From: DGNJ01 sp002388905 | GTDB lineage: Bacteria; Pseudomonadota; Gammaproteobacteria; Pseudomonadales; Porticoccaceae | Assembly (NCBI GenBank): GCA_036843405.1 | Contig: DAITSJ010000001.1 | Location: forward strand, 1 to 64,000 | Direction: 5' to 3' | DNA: 64,000 nucleotides | Shown: piece after piece, positions 8,489-17,209 of the stretch | Position numbering within the stretch: the first letter of the stretch is position 1 | How the letters are laid out: each line of letters opens with the position of its first letter | Notes under the pieces: generated by a model | What the model saw: only the letters and a program-made list of their open reading frames with translations | What the model was told of the DNA's origin: nothing | Database searches by the model: none | Position numbers and translations under genes: made by a program

Positions 8489-9109
8489 TTATCCAAACTC
8501 GTTGCGCAGGCGCCGATGATGAAGCGCCAGCCACTGCAGGGCAATGGTCAGTGGTGCATTGTTGCACAATCCCCGCTCCAGCGCCTCCAGGGCCTCGGTG
8601 CGGTCAAACACATGCAGGCGAATGTCCTCGCCCTCGTCGTCCCGACCGTGCACACCTCCCCCCTGTTCGGGCAGGTCCACCAACCCGCAGTAGAGAATCA
8701 TCCGTTCGTTGGTGCCACCGGGACTGACCAGGTAGTCGGCGAGAGGTATCAACCTGGCACCGCGAATACCCGCCTCCTCGTCCATCTCCCGGGCGGCCAC
8801 GTCCCCGGCACTCTCGTCCTCCTCCACGACCCCGGCCACCACCTCATAGAGCCAGGGCGTTTCCGGATTCTCCAGTGCGCCTATCCGGAACTGTTCGATC
8901 AGGGCCACCCTGTCGGTGGCCGGGTCGTAGGGCAGGACACCCACCGCCGGACCGCGCTCGAACAGTTCCCGGCTTGCCGGATTGCTCCAGCCGCCGCCGA
9001 AAAGGCGGTGCCGAACGCGGTATTTGATCATCCGGAAAAAACCCTCGTAAACGGGCTCCCGTTCCATGATCTCGACATCGGCGTGGGTAAATTTCGGCCT
9101 TTCAACCAC
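8489..9109 (-). CDS. nudF: ADP-ribose pyrophosphatase (Nudix)
   Basis: Predicted 206 aa. The Nudix box is a full match to GX5EX7REUXEEXGU: 'GVVEEDESAG' followed by 'DVAAREMDEEAGI'. The N-terminus 'EPVYEGFFRMIKYRVRH' is typical of NudF. The enzyme cleaves ADP-ribose to AMP and ribose-5-phosphate. The start is GTG at 9109, spaced six bases from AGGAG; an ATG two bases upstream is out of frame. It is divergent from tolC, as in E. coli, and heads the minus-strand run nudF-yqiB-cpdA-yqiA-parE. Confidence 0.95.
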   Translation of the reverse strand: MVERPKFTHADVEIMEREPVYEGFFRMIKYRVRHRLFGGGWSNPASRELFERGPAVGVLPYDPATDRVALIEQFRIGALENPETPWLYEVVAGVVEEDESAGDVAAREMDEEAGIRGARLIPLADYLVSPGGTNERMILYCGLVDLPEQGGGVHGRDDEGEDIRLHVFDRTEALEALERGLCNNAPLTIALQWLALHHRRLRNEFG

Positions 9110-9359
9110 GCATTACTCCTCGACCAACCGCAAAATAACAGTGTAACCCAGATTTTTCCGTCGACGGGCCCGTTTTCGAGGCCGGCGCCACACTTTCGCC
9201 GATTGGCCCGGTCCGGCGCAACGCGATTGCGGCGCCGCTGCTTGTAAGAATGCGTAAATGACGCAGACAGCGGCGCTTCCTTCCTTTATCATCCGCTTTT
9301 GACTATGCTTTCGGCGTCCCCGCCGGCCGTCCTTAAAACACCAACAATCTGTTCTGCTT

Positions 9360-10784
9360 ATGAAGAAGCTCGCCAACACCCTGGCCTGTACACTACTGCT
9401 CGGCGGTTCCCTGCCGGCAGTCGGCGATTCCCTTACCGAAATCTACAACCTGGCACTGGAGAACGACCCCCAGTTGCGCGCCGCCCGGGCCGAGTACCGG
9501 GCCCGGCGTGAGGCCGAAAACATCGGCCGGGCGGGTCTGTTGCCCCAGATCTCGGCCAGCGCCGAGTACCAGGAGAGCGACGAGGACCGCTTCAACCGGT
9601 CACAATTCGTTCTGGGCGACAACCTGATCATTTCCGGAACCGAGGCGGAAGAGGATTCCGACCAGACGGTTTATTCCGTCTCGCTCGAACAGCCCCTTTT
9701 CGACCTGCCCGCCTGGTACGACTTCAAGGAGGGCAAGGCGGTTGGCAAACAGGCCCGCGTCCAGTTCGCCGCCGACCAGCAGGAGCTGATCCTGCGGGTG
9801 TCAGAGGCCTATTTCAATGTCCTCCGGGCCAGGGAAAACCTCAACAGCGCCATCACCGAACAGGAAGCCATCGGCCGCCAGCTGGAGCAGACCCAGCAAC
9901 GCTACGAAGTGGGCCTGGTGCCCATAACCGATGTCCACGAGGCCCAGTCCGCCTATGACGACGCCACGGTCACGACCCTGGAACTGCGCGGCGCCCTGAA
10001 TGTGGCCTTCGAGGCCCTGGAAGTGCTCACCGGTAATCCCCATGAACGACTCGCCGGGCTGGTGGAGAAGTTCCCGGTCAAAAAACCGGTACCGGCGGCC
10101 CGGGAAGAATGGGTGGACTTTTCCCTGGAAAACAACCTGCAGCTGGAAATCGCCGAGTTGGCCAGAAAGGCGGCAGGCTTTAATGCCACAGCCCGCAAAT
10201 CCGAGCATCTTCCCACCATCACCGGCAGCTACTCTTATACCGACAGGGAATTCGACAGTACCCTCGACGGCACCAACCTGAGCTCGGGCGCGCCCATTAA
10301 TATACCCACCATCACCGACACCGAGACACAGACCGTGGCGGTCAGGTTATCCGTGCCCATTTTTACCGGCGGCCTGGTCAGCGCCCAGCGGCGGCAGGCC
10401 TACCAGCAGTACGTGGCCGCCGAGGAGAACCTCCTGGCGACCCGGCGCAATACCGTGCAGGACGCCCGCAGCGCTCATTTGCGGGTGATCACCAATGCCG
10501 CCCGTGTAAGGGCCAGAAAACAGGCCATCACCTCGGCCGAAAGCGCCCTTGAAGCCACCCGGGCCGGCTACGAGGTGGGCACCCGCAATATCGTCGATGT
10601 GCTCCTCGCCGAGCGCACCCTGCACCAGGCCCGGCGCAACTATGCCAACGCCCGCTACGACTACATCGCCAGCACCCTGGACCTGAAGCGGGTCGCCGGC
10701 CAGTTGAGCCCCGACGATATCTATCAACTCAACGCCTGGCTTGACCCGTCTATTGCGATCGAGCCGGCATCTGGCGTGAGATAA
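9360..10784 (+). CDS. tolC: TolC family outer membrane efflux protein
   Basis: Predicted 474 aa with a signal peptide of about 22 residues ('MKKLANTLACTLLLGGSLPA'). TolC forms a trimeric outer-membrane channel with a periplasmic helical tunnel used by tripartite efflux pumps and type I secretion. Two outer membrane efflux repeats are visible: 'LTEIYNLALENDPQLRAARA' starts the first, and 'QRYEVGLVPITDVHEAQ' and 'AGYEVGTRNIVDVLLAE' are the paired helical motifs of TolC. Its length matches E. coli TolC (493). It is divergent from nudF, a conserved arrangement, and its 3' end overlaps the convergent waaA by 35 bases. The 250-base upstream region has no promoter I can name. Confidence 0.95.
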   Translation: MKKLANTLACTLLLGGSLPAVGDSLTEIYNLALENDPQLRAARAEYRARREAENIGRAGLLPQISASAEYQESDEDRFNRSQFVLGDNLIISGTEAEEDSDQTVYSVSLEQPLFDLPAWYDFKEGKAVGKQARVQFAADQQELILRVSEAYFNVLRARENLNSAITEQEAIGRQLEQTQQRYEVGLVPITDVHEAQSAYDDATVTTLELRGALNVAFEALEVLTGNPHERLAGLVEKFPVKKPVPAAREEWVDFSLENNLQLEIAELARKAAGFNATARKSEHLPTITGSYSYTDREFDSTLDGTNLSSGAPINIPTITDTETQTVAVRLSVPIFTGGLVSAQRRQAYQQYVAAEENLLATRRNTVQDARSAHLRVITNAARVRARKQAITSAESALEATRAGYEVGTRNIVDVLLAERTLHQARRNYANARYDYIASTLDLKRVAGQLSPDDIYQLNAWLDPSIAIEPASGVR

Positions 10785-12036
10785 CTCCCAGCAGGCGAGC
10801 CAGTGCTCCCCGGTTTGCCTCCGCCACTTCCCGGGCCGCAACGCCGGCGGCGCGCCGGGCGCCGGCATCGCCCAGCCAATGACCAACCTCCCCGACGAGC
10901 GCCTGCGGGTCCGCGCAGACTTTCATGCCGCCGTTATCCGCCAGCAGCTTCGACGCCTCGGCAAAATTGAACAGGTGCGGCCCGCTTACCACCGGCACGC
11001 CCCAGGCCGCCGGCTCGATCATGTTGTGGCCGCCCACCGGAACCAGGCTGCCGCCCACGAACGCCAGGTCGCAGGCGCCGAAGAACACCGGTAGTTCCCC
11101 CATGGTATCCCCCAGCAGGACCTGGTGATCCGGGCCGGGCGATTCTCCCGAACTGCGCCTGACAACCACAAAGCCCTGCTCCCGGCACAGGCTCGCCACC
11201 TCGTCGAAACGCTCGGGATGGCGGGGCACCAGTACCAGCAACAGGCTTGGATATTCCGCCAGCAGGCGACGGTGGGCGGCCAGGATCATGGCTTCTTCGC
11301 CCCGGTGGGTGCTGGCCGCGAGCCAGATGGGCCGGGGCGGACTGCCGCGCCAGCGTTTGTCCAGCTCCCCGGCCAGGGCCCGGCGCTGCTCGTCCAGCTT
11401 CAGGTCGAACTTGATATTGCCCGTGACCCTCAGGGTATCCACCGGCAGGCCCAGCTTCAGGAAGCGTTCCCCGTCGTCCCGGGTCTGGGCGGCCACGACA
11501 CTGAGGGATTCGAGCATTGGGCGGGTCAGGCGGGCAAAACGCCGGTATCCGGCCGCGGACTTCGCGGACAGCCTGGCATTGGCCAAGACCACGGGGATAT
11601 GCCGCTGCCGGCAGGCGTGGATCAGGTTGGGCCAGAGTTCCGTCTCCATGATTATCAGCATTCGGGGCCGCAGCCGTCCGAGAAAGCGGGCAATGGCATG
11701 GGGCAGGTCGTAGGGTGCGTAGACGTGGTAGACCCGATCGCCGAATACCGCCCTGACCCGCTCCGAGCCGGTCGGGGTCATGGTGGTAACGGCGATGGCA
11801 GCACCCGGATAGCGCTCCCCAAGGGCCTCGATCAGGGGTATTGCCGCCAGGGTTTCACCCACGGACACGGAATGCACCCAGATCACCTCGCCGTCTCCCC
11901 GGATGGCGGGGACGCGACCGAAACGTTCCCGCCAGCGATGCCGGTAGGCCGGCGCCGGCAGGCTACGCCACAACAATCGGACCAGAATCAGCGGCGTCAG
12001 CAGGTAGAGAACGAACGAATACAGTGTACGAGCCAA
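10750..12036 (-). CDS. waaA: 3-deoxy-D-manno-octulosonic acid (Kdo) transferase
   Basis: Predicted 428 aa (E. coli WaaA is 425). WaaA adds Kdo from CMP-Kdo to lipid IVA at the inner membrane, the first LPS core step. An N-terminal anchor helix lies at about residues 5-22. The GT30 catalytic Glu is in 'HSVSVGETLAA', followed by 'METELWPNL', 'NARLSAKSA' and, in the C-terminal domain, 'STHRGEE' and 'GGHNMIEPAAWG'. The last 35 bases overlap the 3' end of tolC on the other strand. It is separate from the main waa cluster at 23-27 kb. Confidence 0.97.
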   Translation of the reverse strand: MARTLYSFVLYLLTPLILVRLLWRSLPAPAYRHRWRERFGRVPAIRGDGEVIWVHSVSVGETLAAIPLIEALGERYPGAAIAVTTMTPTGSERVRAVFGDRVYHVYAPYDLPHAIARFLGRLRPRMLIIMETELWPNLIHACRQRHIPVVLANARLSAKSAAGYRRFARLTRPMLESLSVVAAQTRDDGERFLKLGLPVDTLRVTGNIKFDLKLDEQRRALAGELDKRWRGSPPRPIWLAASTHRGEEAMILAAHRRLLAEYPSLLLVLVPRHPERFDEVASLCREQGFVVVRRSSGESPGPDHQVLLGDTMGELPVFFGACDLAFVGGSLVPVGGHNMIEPAAWGVPVVSGPHLFNFAEASKLLADNGGMKVCADPQALVGEVGHWLGDAGARRAAGVAAREVAEANRGALARLLGVISRQMPARSQ

Positions 12037-12158
12037 TGGATTTCCCCCCGCGCAGAGGATAGCGGTGCAGGATCGCTACGGCAAAGGTTTCGGGGGCCTT
12101 GCCGGGATTTTGTGCGTCCGGGCACGGCCATCCCGCCTGAAATCGGCGGCGAAACCGC

Positions 12159-12164
12159 TATAAT
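12159..12164 (+). promoter_or_regulatory. Possible -10 box (TATAAT) for the FAD oxidoreductase gene
   Basis: A perfect TATAAT lies 25 bases before the chosen ATG at 12189. A hexamer CCTGAA 17 bases upstream is a poor -35 box. If used, transcription would begin near 12171, making the upstream TTG unlikely and the ATG at 12189 the natural start, with a short leader. Confidence 0.4.
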
Positions 12165-12188
12165 GGCCCTTTGACCGCAGTAACATTT

Positions 12189-13427
12189 ATGGCCGATACC
12201 CCCCATCCGACATACAGCGCCGATATCGCCATTATCGGTGGCGGCATCGCCGGCCTCTGGCTGCTCAACCGGCTCGCCAGCCGGGGCTACAATGCCGTGG
12301 TCCTGGAAAAAACGGCGCTGGGCAGTCACCAGACCGTGGCCAGCCAGGGCATGATTCACGGCGGCATCAAATACACCCTGGGCGGCGCCCTGACCGGCGC
12401 CTCCGAAGCCATTGCCGAGATGCCGGACCATTGGCGGGCGTGCCTCAGGGGCGAAGGGGACGTGGACCTGCGCGGCGCCCGGGTGCTGAGTGAGCACTTC
12501 TACCTTTGGTCCAGCGCCGGCCTGGGTTCCCGGATGGGCACTTTCTTCGCCAGCAAGGCCACCCGGGGCCGGGTCGACCGGGTAAAAAGCGCAGACCTGC
12601 CGGCGGTTCTGCGCGATCCCGCCTTCCGGGGCAGCGTCTACAAGCTTGTCGATATGGTCGTGGACACACCCAGCCTGATCCGGGCCCTGGCGGCAAATTA
12701 CCCCGAGCGCCTGTTCAGGATGGACTGGCAGGGTGCCAACTGGCAGCGCGACGACGACGGCGGGGTGGCACTGACCCTCACGGGCGAGGACGGCAGGCCC
12801 TTTGACCTGCAAGCCGGGGCATTCGTTTTCGCCGCCGGCGAGGGCAACGAGGCACTGCTCCGGGAGGTGGGCTGCCCGGCGCCGGCCATGCAGCGCCGCC
12901 CCCTCCAACAGGCGATGGTGCGCCACAGGAGCGAACATCGCTTTTACGGCCACTGCCTGGGTACGGAAGCCACACCGCGACTGACCATTTCCAGCCACCC
13001 CCTGGCCGATGGCAGCCAGGTCTGGTATCTGGGCGGGACGCTGGCGGAAAAAGGCGTCGATATGAGCGCGGACCAGCTTATTGCCGCCGCCCGCCGGGAA
13101 CTGGCGGACCTGCTGCCCTGGCTCGACCTGGGGTCCGACGCCGAGTGGGCGGCCCTGCCGGTGACCCGGGCCGAGCCCAGGCAGCGCAATTTCGCCCGGC
13201 CCGACGAGGCCTTCGCCAAGTGGGCGGCGGGTGTCGACAATGTCATCGCCGCCTGGCCCACCAAGCTGACCCTGACTCCCAATCTGGCGGACCGGGTCGA
13301 GAAACTGCTGCGGGAGCGGCGTCTGGAGCCATCGCTGGCACCGGCACCGGCCCTGCCCCTGGCCAGGCCCGAGCCGGCCGCCACCCCCTGGGCAAAGGCC
13401 TTTGGAGTCGCCGATGCGCCTGCCTAA
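12189..13427 (+). CDS. FAD-dependent oxidoreductase (DAO-type)
   Basis: Predicted 412 aa. An N-terminal Rossmann motif 'DIAIIGGGIAGLWLLNRLA' (GxGxxG) binds FAD, followed by 'VVLEK' and a DAO-type 'ASQGMIHGGIKY' segment resembling glycerol-3-phosphate or D-amino acid oxidases. A second cofactor-contact region is 'AFVFAAGEGNEALL'. The C-terminal 40 residues are Pro/Ala-rich. The substrate is unknown. The last 14 bases overlap the start of the aldo/keto reductase, so the two are probably co-translated. I chose the ATG at 12189 over a TTG at 12171 because of the -10 box just upstream. Confidence 0.8.
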   Translation: MADTPHPTYSADIAIIGGGIAGLWLLNRLASRGYNAVVLEKTALGSHQTVASQGMIHGGIKYTLGGALTGASEAIAEMPDHWRACLRGEGDVDLRGARVLSEHFYLWSSAGLGSRMGTFFASKATRGRVDRVKSADLPAVLRDPAFRGSVYKLVDMVVDTPSLIRALAANYPERLFRMDWQGANWQRDDDGGVALTLTGEDGRPFDLQAGAFVFAAGEGNEALLREVGCPAPAMQRRPLQQAMVRHRSEHRFYGHCLGTEATPRLTISSHPLADGSQVWYLGGTLAEKGVDMSADQLIAAARRELADLLPWLDLGSDAEWAALPVTRAEPRQRNFARPDEAFAKWAAGVDNVIAAWPTKLTLTPNLADRVEKLLRERRLEPSLAPAPALPLARPEPAATPWAKAFGVADAPA

Positions 13428-14211
13428 GCGCGAACTCGGCAAATCGGGCCTGCTTCTCAGCCTGCTGGGCCTGGGCACGGTCAAGCTGGGCCGGGACCGT
13501 GGCGTCAAGTACCCCAGCGGCTTCGAGATCCCCGACGATCGAGCGGCCGCAAACCTTCTCGCCCTGGCCCGCGAACGCGGCGTCAACCTGATCGATACGG
13601 CGCCGGCCTACGGCGCCAGCGAGGAACGCCTGGGAGCGCTTCTCAAGGGCCAGCGGCAGCACTGGCTGATCTGCACCAAGGTGGGCGAGGAATTCGACAA
13701 CGGTGTCTCCACTTACCATTTTGCACCCGAACAGGTGCGCTTCAGTGTCGAGCGCAGCCTGAAGCGACTCGGCACGGATCGGCTGGATATTGTCCTGGTC
13801 CATTCCAATGGGGACGACGAGCGTATTATCCGCGAGCTCGGCACGCTGGAAGCACTCAATGAATTAAAGCGTCAGGGAAAAATTCGCGCCACCGGCATGT
13901 CCACCAAAACCGTCGAGGGCGGTCTGCTGGCCGCCCGCCAATCGGACTGCGTCATGGTCACCTGGAACCTGCAATACGATAACGAGTTGCCGGTTATCGA
14001 CTACTGCCGTGACCACGGAGTGGGTGTACTGATCAAGAAAGCCCTGGCCAGCGGCCACGCGGCACTGAATGATACGCCGGAACCGGTACTGGCGAGTTTC
14101 CGGATGCTCTTCGGCCATCCCGGCGTCACCAGCGCCGTGGTCGGGACCATCAACCCGGCCCACCTGGAGGCAAACATCGATGCCTGCCTGAAGGCCATTG
14201 CTGAAGGCTGA
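13414..14211 (+). CDS. Aldo/keto reductase
   Basis: Predicted 265 aa. The AKR catalytic tetrad is visible: Asp and Tyr in 'LIDTAPAYG', Lys in 'ICTKVG' and His in 'VLVHSN'. The C-terminal cofactor region contains 'GVTSAVVGTINPAHLEANI'. It is an NAD(P)H-dependent reductase of the (beta/alpha)8 fold; the substrate cannot be told. The start ATG at 13414 follows GGAG and lies inside the upstream FAD oxidoreductase gene (14-base overlap). An in-frame TTG at 13402 would add four residues. The overlap suggests the two redox enzymes act on a shared metabolite, which is inference. Confidence 0.88.
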   Translation: MRLPKRELGKSGLLLSLLGLGTVKLGRDRGVKYPSGFEIPDDRAAANLLALARERGVNLIDTAPAYGASEERLGALLKGQRQHWLICTKVGEEFDNGVSTYHFAPEQVRFSVERSLKRLGTDRLDIVLVHSNGDDERIIRELGTLEALNELKRQGKIRATGMSTKTVEGGLLAARQSDCVMVTWNLQYDNELPVIDYCRDHGVGVLIKKALASGHAALNDTPEPVLASFRMLFGHPGVTSAVVGTINPAHLEANIDACLKAIAEG

Positions 14212-14255
14212 CCTGCCCCCCAGGCGGCCACGCTGATAAACTACCGCACCGACCA

Positions 14256-15179
14256 ATGATCCCGGAGACACCCACATTGCGCCACCTGATTGCCGGAGTG
14301 CTGTTCCACTGCCTGCTGACCGCGATTTCCTCCGCCCATGCCCTGACCTTTCGCCTGCCGGAAAAAGGGGATGACCTGGTGGGAGACCTGCTGGTTGTCG
14401 AGACCCGCTACGAGGATACCTTTGCCATGCTGGCCCGGGTCTACGGGCTGGGTTTTCTGGAAATGCTTATCGCCAACCCGGACATCAATCCCTGGGTGCC
14501 CGGAGAGGGCACCGAAGTCACCCTGCCCCTGGCCTTTGTCCTCCCACCGGCCCCCCGGGAAGGCGTGGTACTCAACCTGGCGGAAATGCGGCTTTACTAT
14601 TACTCAGCCCCGGACACCGTGCTCAGCTACCCGGTGGGCATCGGCCGGCAGGGCTGGGCGACGCCGGTGACGACCACCCGTGTCACCGGCAAGGTGGCCA
14701 ATCCCTCCTGGACTCCGCCCGACAGTGTCCGCAAGGAGCATGCCCAACGGGGCGATATCCTGCCGCCGATCGTGCCGCCGGGCCCCGACAACCCCCTGGG
14801 TGCATACGCGATCCAACTGGCCGAACCCGGCTATTTTTTGCATGGCACCAACGACCCCATGGGGGTTGGCATGCGGGTCAGTCACGGCTGCGTGCGGCTT
14901 TACGACGGGGATATCGAGCAGTTGGTGCGCCGTTTACCGAAAGGGACCCAGGTGCGGATTATCGATGAACCGGTCAAGGCGGGCTGGCATCGGGGCGAAC
15001 TTTACCTGGAGGTTCATGAACCGCTGGCGGAAAAGGCGGACACTGTACCCGATTACCGGGCGGCAATAGAAAACGCACTGAAGGAAAGGCCGGGGCGGAA
15101 TACGGACATCGACTGGAATAAGGTGCAAGAGGCGGTCAGGGAATCCAGGGGATACCCTGTCGTCATCACCTCCGGCTAA
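14256..15179 (+). CDS. L,D-transpeptidase (YkuD family), Lpp-anchoring type
   Basis: Predicted 307 aa with an N-terminal signal segment (about residues 8-28), so it is periplasmic. A LysM-like stretch (residues about 40-90: 'DTFAMLARVYGLGFLEMLIANPD') precedes a YkuD domain with the catalytic motif 'HGTNDPMG' followed by 'SHGCVRLYDGD', the Cys being the nucleophile. The layout matches E. coli ErfK/YbiS/YcfS/YnhG, which attach the outer-membrane lipoprotein Lpp to peptidoglycan. It converges on an OprI/Lpp-type lipoprotein gene at 15261-15512, supporting this role. The two share a bidirectional terminator. Confidence 0.93.
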   Translation: MIPETPTLRHLIAGVLFHCLLTAISSAHALTFRLPEKGDDLVGDLLVVETRYEDTFAMLARVYGLGFLEMLIANPDINPWVPGEGTEVTLPLAFVLPPAPREGVVLNLAEMRLYYYSAPDTVLSYPVGIGRQGWATPVTTTRVTGKVANPSWTPPDSVRKEHAQRGDILPPIVPPGPDNPLGAYAIQLAEPGYFLHGTNDPMGVGMRVSHGCVRLYDGDIEQLVRRLPKGTQVRIIDEPVKAGWHRGELYLEVHEPLAEKADTVPDYRAAIENALKERPGRNTDIDWNKVQEAVRESRGYPVVITSG

Positions 15180-15199
15180 TCAACCCTGTCCTTAAAAAG

Positions 15200-15234
15200 A
15201 AAGGCGGCCCGGGCCACGCCCGAACCGCCTTTTT
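15200..15234. terminator. Bidirectional rho-independent terminator
   Basis: A hairpin formed by AAAGGCGG (15200-15207) and CCGCCTTT (15225-15232), extended inside by a second short helix across a two-base mismatch, is followed by a T run on the plus strand and preceded by an A run (T run on the minus strand). It serves the L,D-transpeptidase gene on plus and the lipoprotein gene on minus. Confidence 0.9.
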
Positions 15235-15260
15235 ATACCTGGGCATTAAAAGCCCGCGGT

Positions 15261-15512
15261 TTACTTCTGCTTGGCGCAGCACTCGCGCGACATGCGGGAG
15301 ACAGCTTCGTTGGCCTGATTCGCGGAACGCTGAGCGGAATCGGCGGTTTGCTGTGCCCGCTGGGCCGCGCTCATGGCTTCGCTGGCGGCACGCTGGGCGG
15401 CCTGAGCCTCGTCGCGCACTTTTTCAAGCTCTGCGTTGGTGGCACAACCCGTGGCCAGCACGAGCGCCAGGCCCGCAGTGAGTAAACCCAGTTTTTTGCT
15501 GATCTGTTTCAT
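15261..15512 (-). CDS. OprI/Lpp-type outer membrane lipoprotein
   Basis: Predicted 83 aa. A lipoprotein signal peptide ends in 'LVLATGCATN', the same lipobox form as Pseudomonas OprI, with Cys23 as the lipidated residue. The mature part is an Ala/Gln/Glu-rich coiled coil ('SEAMSAAQRAQQTADSAQRS'). It ends 'CAKQK': the terminal Lys is the residue that L,D-transpeptidases link to peptidoglycan. Unusually, two adjacent Cys lie five residues from the end. The start ATG at 15512 follows AAGGAAG. The frame is open further upstream, but that extension is not plausible. The gene faces the L,D-transpeptidase gene. Confidence 0.92.
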   Translation of the reverse strand: MKQISKKLGLLTAGLALVLATGCATNAELEKVRDEAQAAQRAASEAMSAAQRAQQTADSAQRSANQANEAVSRMSRECCAKQK

Positions 15513-15564
15513 GGCTTCTTCCTTTTGTTGCCGAGTGTAACGAATTAGGAACTCGCACCGAATC

Positions 15565-15592
15565 AGTATGGTACAAATTCCGGGACTTTCAA
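15565..15592 (-). promoter_or_regulatory. Promoter of the OprI-like lipoprotein gene
   Basis: On the minus strand TTGAAA (5 of 6 consensus) at 15592-15587 and CATACT (4 of 6) at 15570-15565 are separated by 16 bases. The start codon at 15512 would follow a leader of about 45 bases. This fits a strongly expressed structural lipoprotein. Confidence 0.6.
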
Positions 15593-15687
15593 AAATGGCT
15601 TTTTTCGACTTGCCCCGGCGATAGTGCACGGTATCCGGCAAATGCGCAATATACCCCTGTTGATTTATTTGTGAGGGAACAGCGCCT

Positions 15688-17124
15688 TCAACCGGGCTTT
15701 TGAACGTCCCGCACTTTCTCCACAATGGCGGTTGTGGAGCAGTTGTCGAGAAAATCCAGGGCCCGGACCTCGCCGCCATAATGCTCGACAATCTCCCAGC
15801 CAACGACCGCCCTCTTGTCGTAATCGCCGCCCTTGACCAGGACATCGGGCTTGATCACCTCCAGAAGACGTTCGGGGGTGTCGTCCTCGAAGGAGACCAC
15901 CCAGTCCACCGATTCAAGGCCGGCCAGTACCGCCATGCGCCTGTCCACCGGATTGATGGGCCTGCCCTCCCCCTTCAGTCGCCTGACCGACTCATCGCCG
16001 TTGACCGCCACGATCAGCCGGTCTCCCAGTTTTCTGGCCTGTTCCAGGTACCCCACGTGCCCGGCATGGAGAATGTCGAAGCAGCCGTTGGTAAACACCA
16101 CTTTTTCACCCTGGGCCCGGGCATCTTCCAGGTCTATTAGCAGCTGCTCTTCATTGACCACACCCCGCTCCGAACCGCGCTCCCGGGAAACCGCCCTGCG
16201 CAGTTCCGGACCGTTCACGGTGGCGGTACCCAGCTTGCCGACCACGATGCCCGCGGCAATATTGGCCAGGGCAACCGCTTCCGGAAGCTCCTCCCCCGAG
16301 GCCAGCGAAGCGGCCAGCACGGCGATGACCGTATCCCCGGCACCGGTGACATCGAACACCTCCCGTGCCCTGGCGGGCAGGTGCAATTCGGGCATCCCCG
16401 GACGCAGCAGGGTCATACCCAGTTCGCCCCGGGTGATCAGCAGCGCCGCCAGTTCCAACTCGCCGATCAGGTCGACGCCCTTTTCCACCAGTTCGGCTTC
16501 CGAGCCGCAGGCCCCGACCACCGCCTCGAACTCCCCGACATTGGGTGTGAGCAGGGTTGCGCCACGGTAGCGCCGGAAATCGGTGCCCTTGGGGTCCACC
16601 AGCACGGGAATACCGCGCTGGCGCGCGGCCCGGATCAGCGGTTGCGGATCGCGCAACGTACCCTTGCCGTAATCCGAGAGCACGACGGACTTAACGCCCG
16701 CCAGCAGGGGCTCGCTCTTTGCGGCCAGCTGATCCACGTCGGCATCGACAAAGGGTTCCTCGAAATCCAGCCGCAAAAGCTGCTGGCTCCGGCTGATAAT
16801 GCGTAGCTTGGTGACAGTGGGCCGCCCTTCGGAGACCTGGAAATCACAATGGATACCCGCGGCCAGAAGGCGTTGTCGCAGGGCCTGCGCCGCTTCGTCG
16901 CGCCCCACCGACGCCACCAGGGATGCCCCCGCCCCCAGCGAGGTGATATTGAGGGCAACGTTGCCGGCCCCGCCAATGCGGTCCTCGCTCTGCCCCACCT
17001 TGACCACCGGCACCGGCGCCTCCGGCGATATTCTCGAGGTGCCGCCGTACCAGTAGCGATCCAGCATAAGATCGCCCACCACCAGTACCTGGGCCTTGTC
17101 GAAGCGGGGGGGTTCGAGTTTCAT
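15688..17124 (-). CDS. hldE: Bifunctional heptose-7-phosphate kinase / heptose-1-phosphate adenylyltransferase
   Basis: Predicted 478 aa (E. coli HldE is 477). It makes ADP-heptose precursors for the LPS inner core. The N-terminal ribokinase-family domain (residues 1 to about 315) shows 'GDLMLDRYW', 'GGAGNVALN' and the anion-hole motif 'DVTGAGDTVIA'. The C-terminal nucleotidyltransferase domain (about 345-478) shows 'TNGCFDILHAGHVGYLEQAR' and 'KGGDYDK'. It is divergent from the kinase-like gene at 17210. The product feeds WaaC and WaaF encoded at 24.9-27 kb. Confidence 0.97.
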   Translation of the reverse strand: MKLEPPRFDKAQVLVVGDLMLDRYWYGGTSRISPEAPVPVVKVGQSEDRIGGAGNVALNITSLGAGASLVASVGRDEAAQALRQRLLAAGIHCDFQVSEGRPTVTKLRIISRSQQLLRLDFEEPFVDADVDQLAAKSEPLLAGVKSVVLSDYGKGTLRDPQPLIRAARQRGIPVLVDPKGTDFRRYRGATLLTPNVGEFEAVVGACGSEAELVEKGVDLIGELELAALLITRGELGMTLLRPGMPELHLPARAREVFDVTGAGDTVIAVLAASLASGEELPEAVALANIAAGIVVGKLGTATVNGPELRRAVSRERGSERGVVNEEQLLIDLEDARAQGEKVVFTNGCFDILHAGHVGYLEQARKLGDRLIVAVNGDESVRRLKGEGRPINPVDRRMAVLAGLESVDWVVSFEDDTPERLLEVIKPDVLVKGGDYDKRAVVGWEIVEHYGGEVRALDFLDNCSTTAIVEKVRDVQKPG

Positions 17125-17209
17125 GCTGGCGTTCCGGGACGCAGAAATTCGCGGCTTATCTTACCACAGCACCGCCGGTATAATGCCTTGCTTTGCCCGG
17201 GCAGGACCC

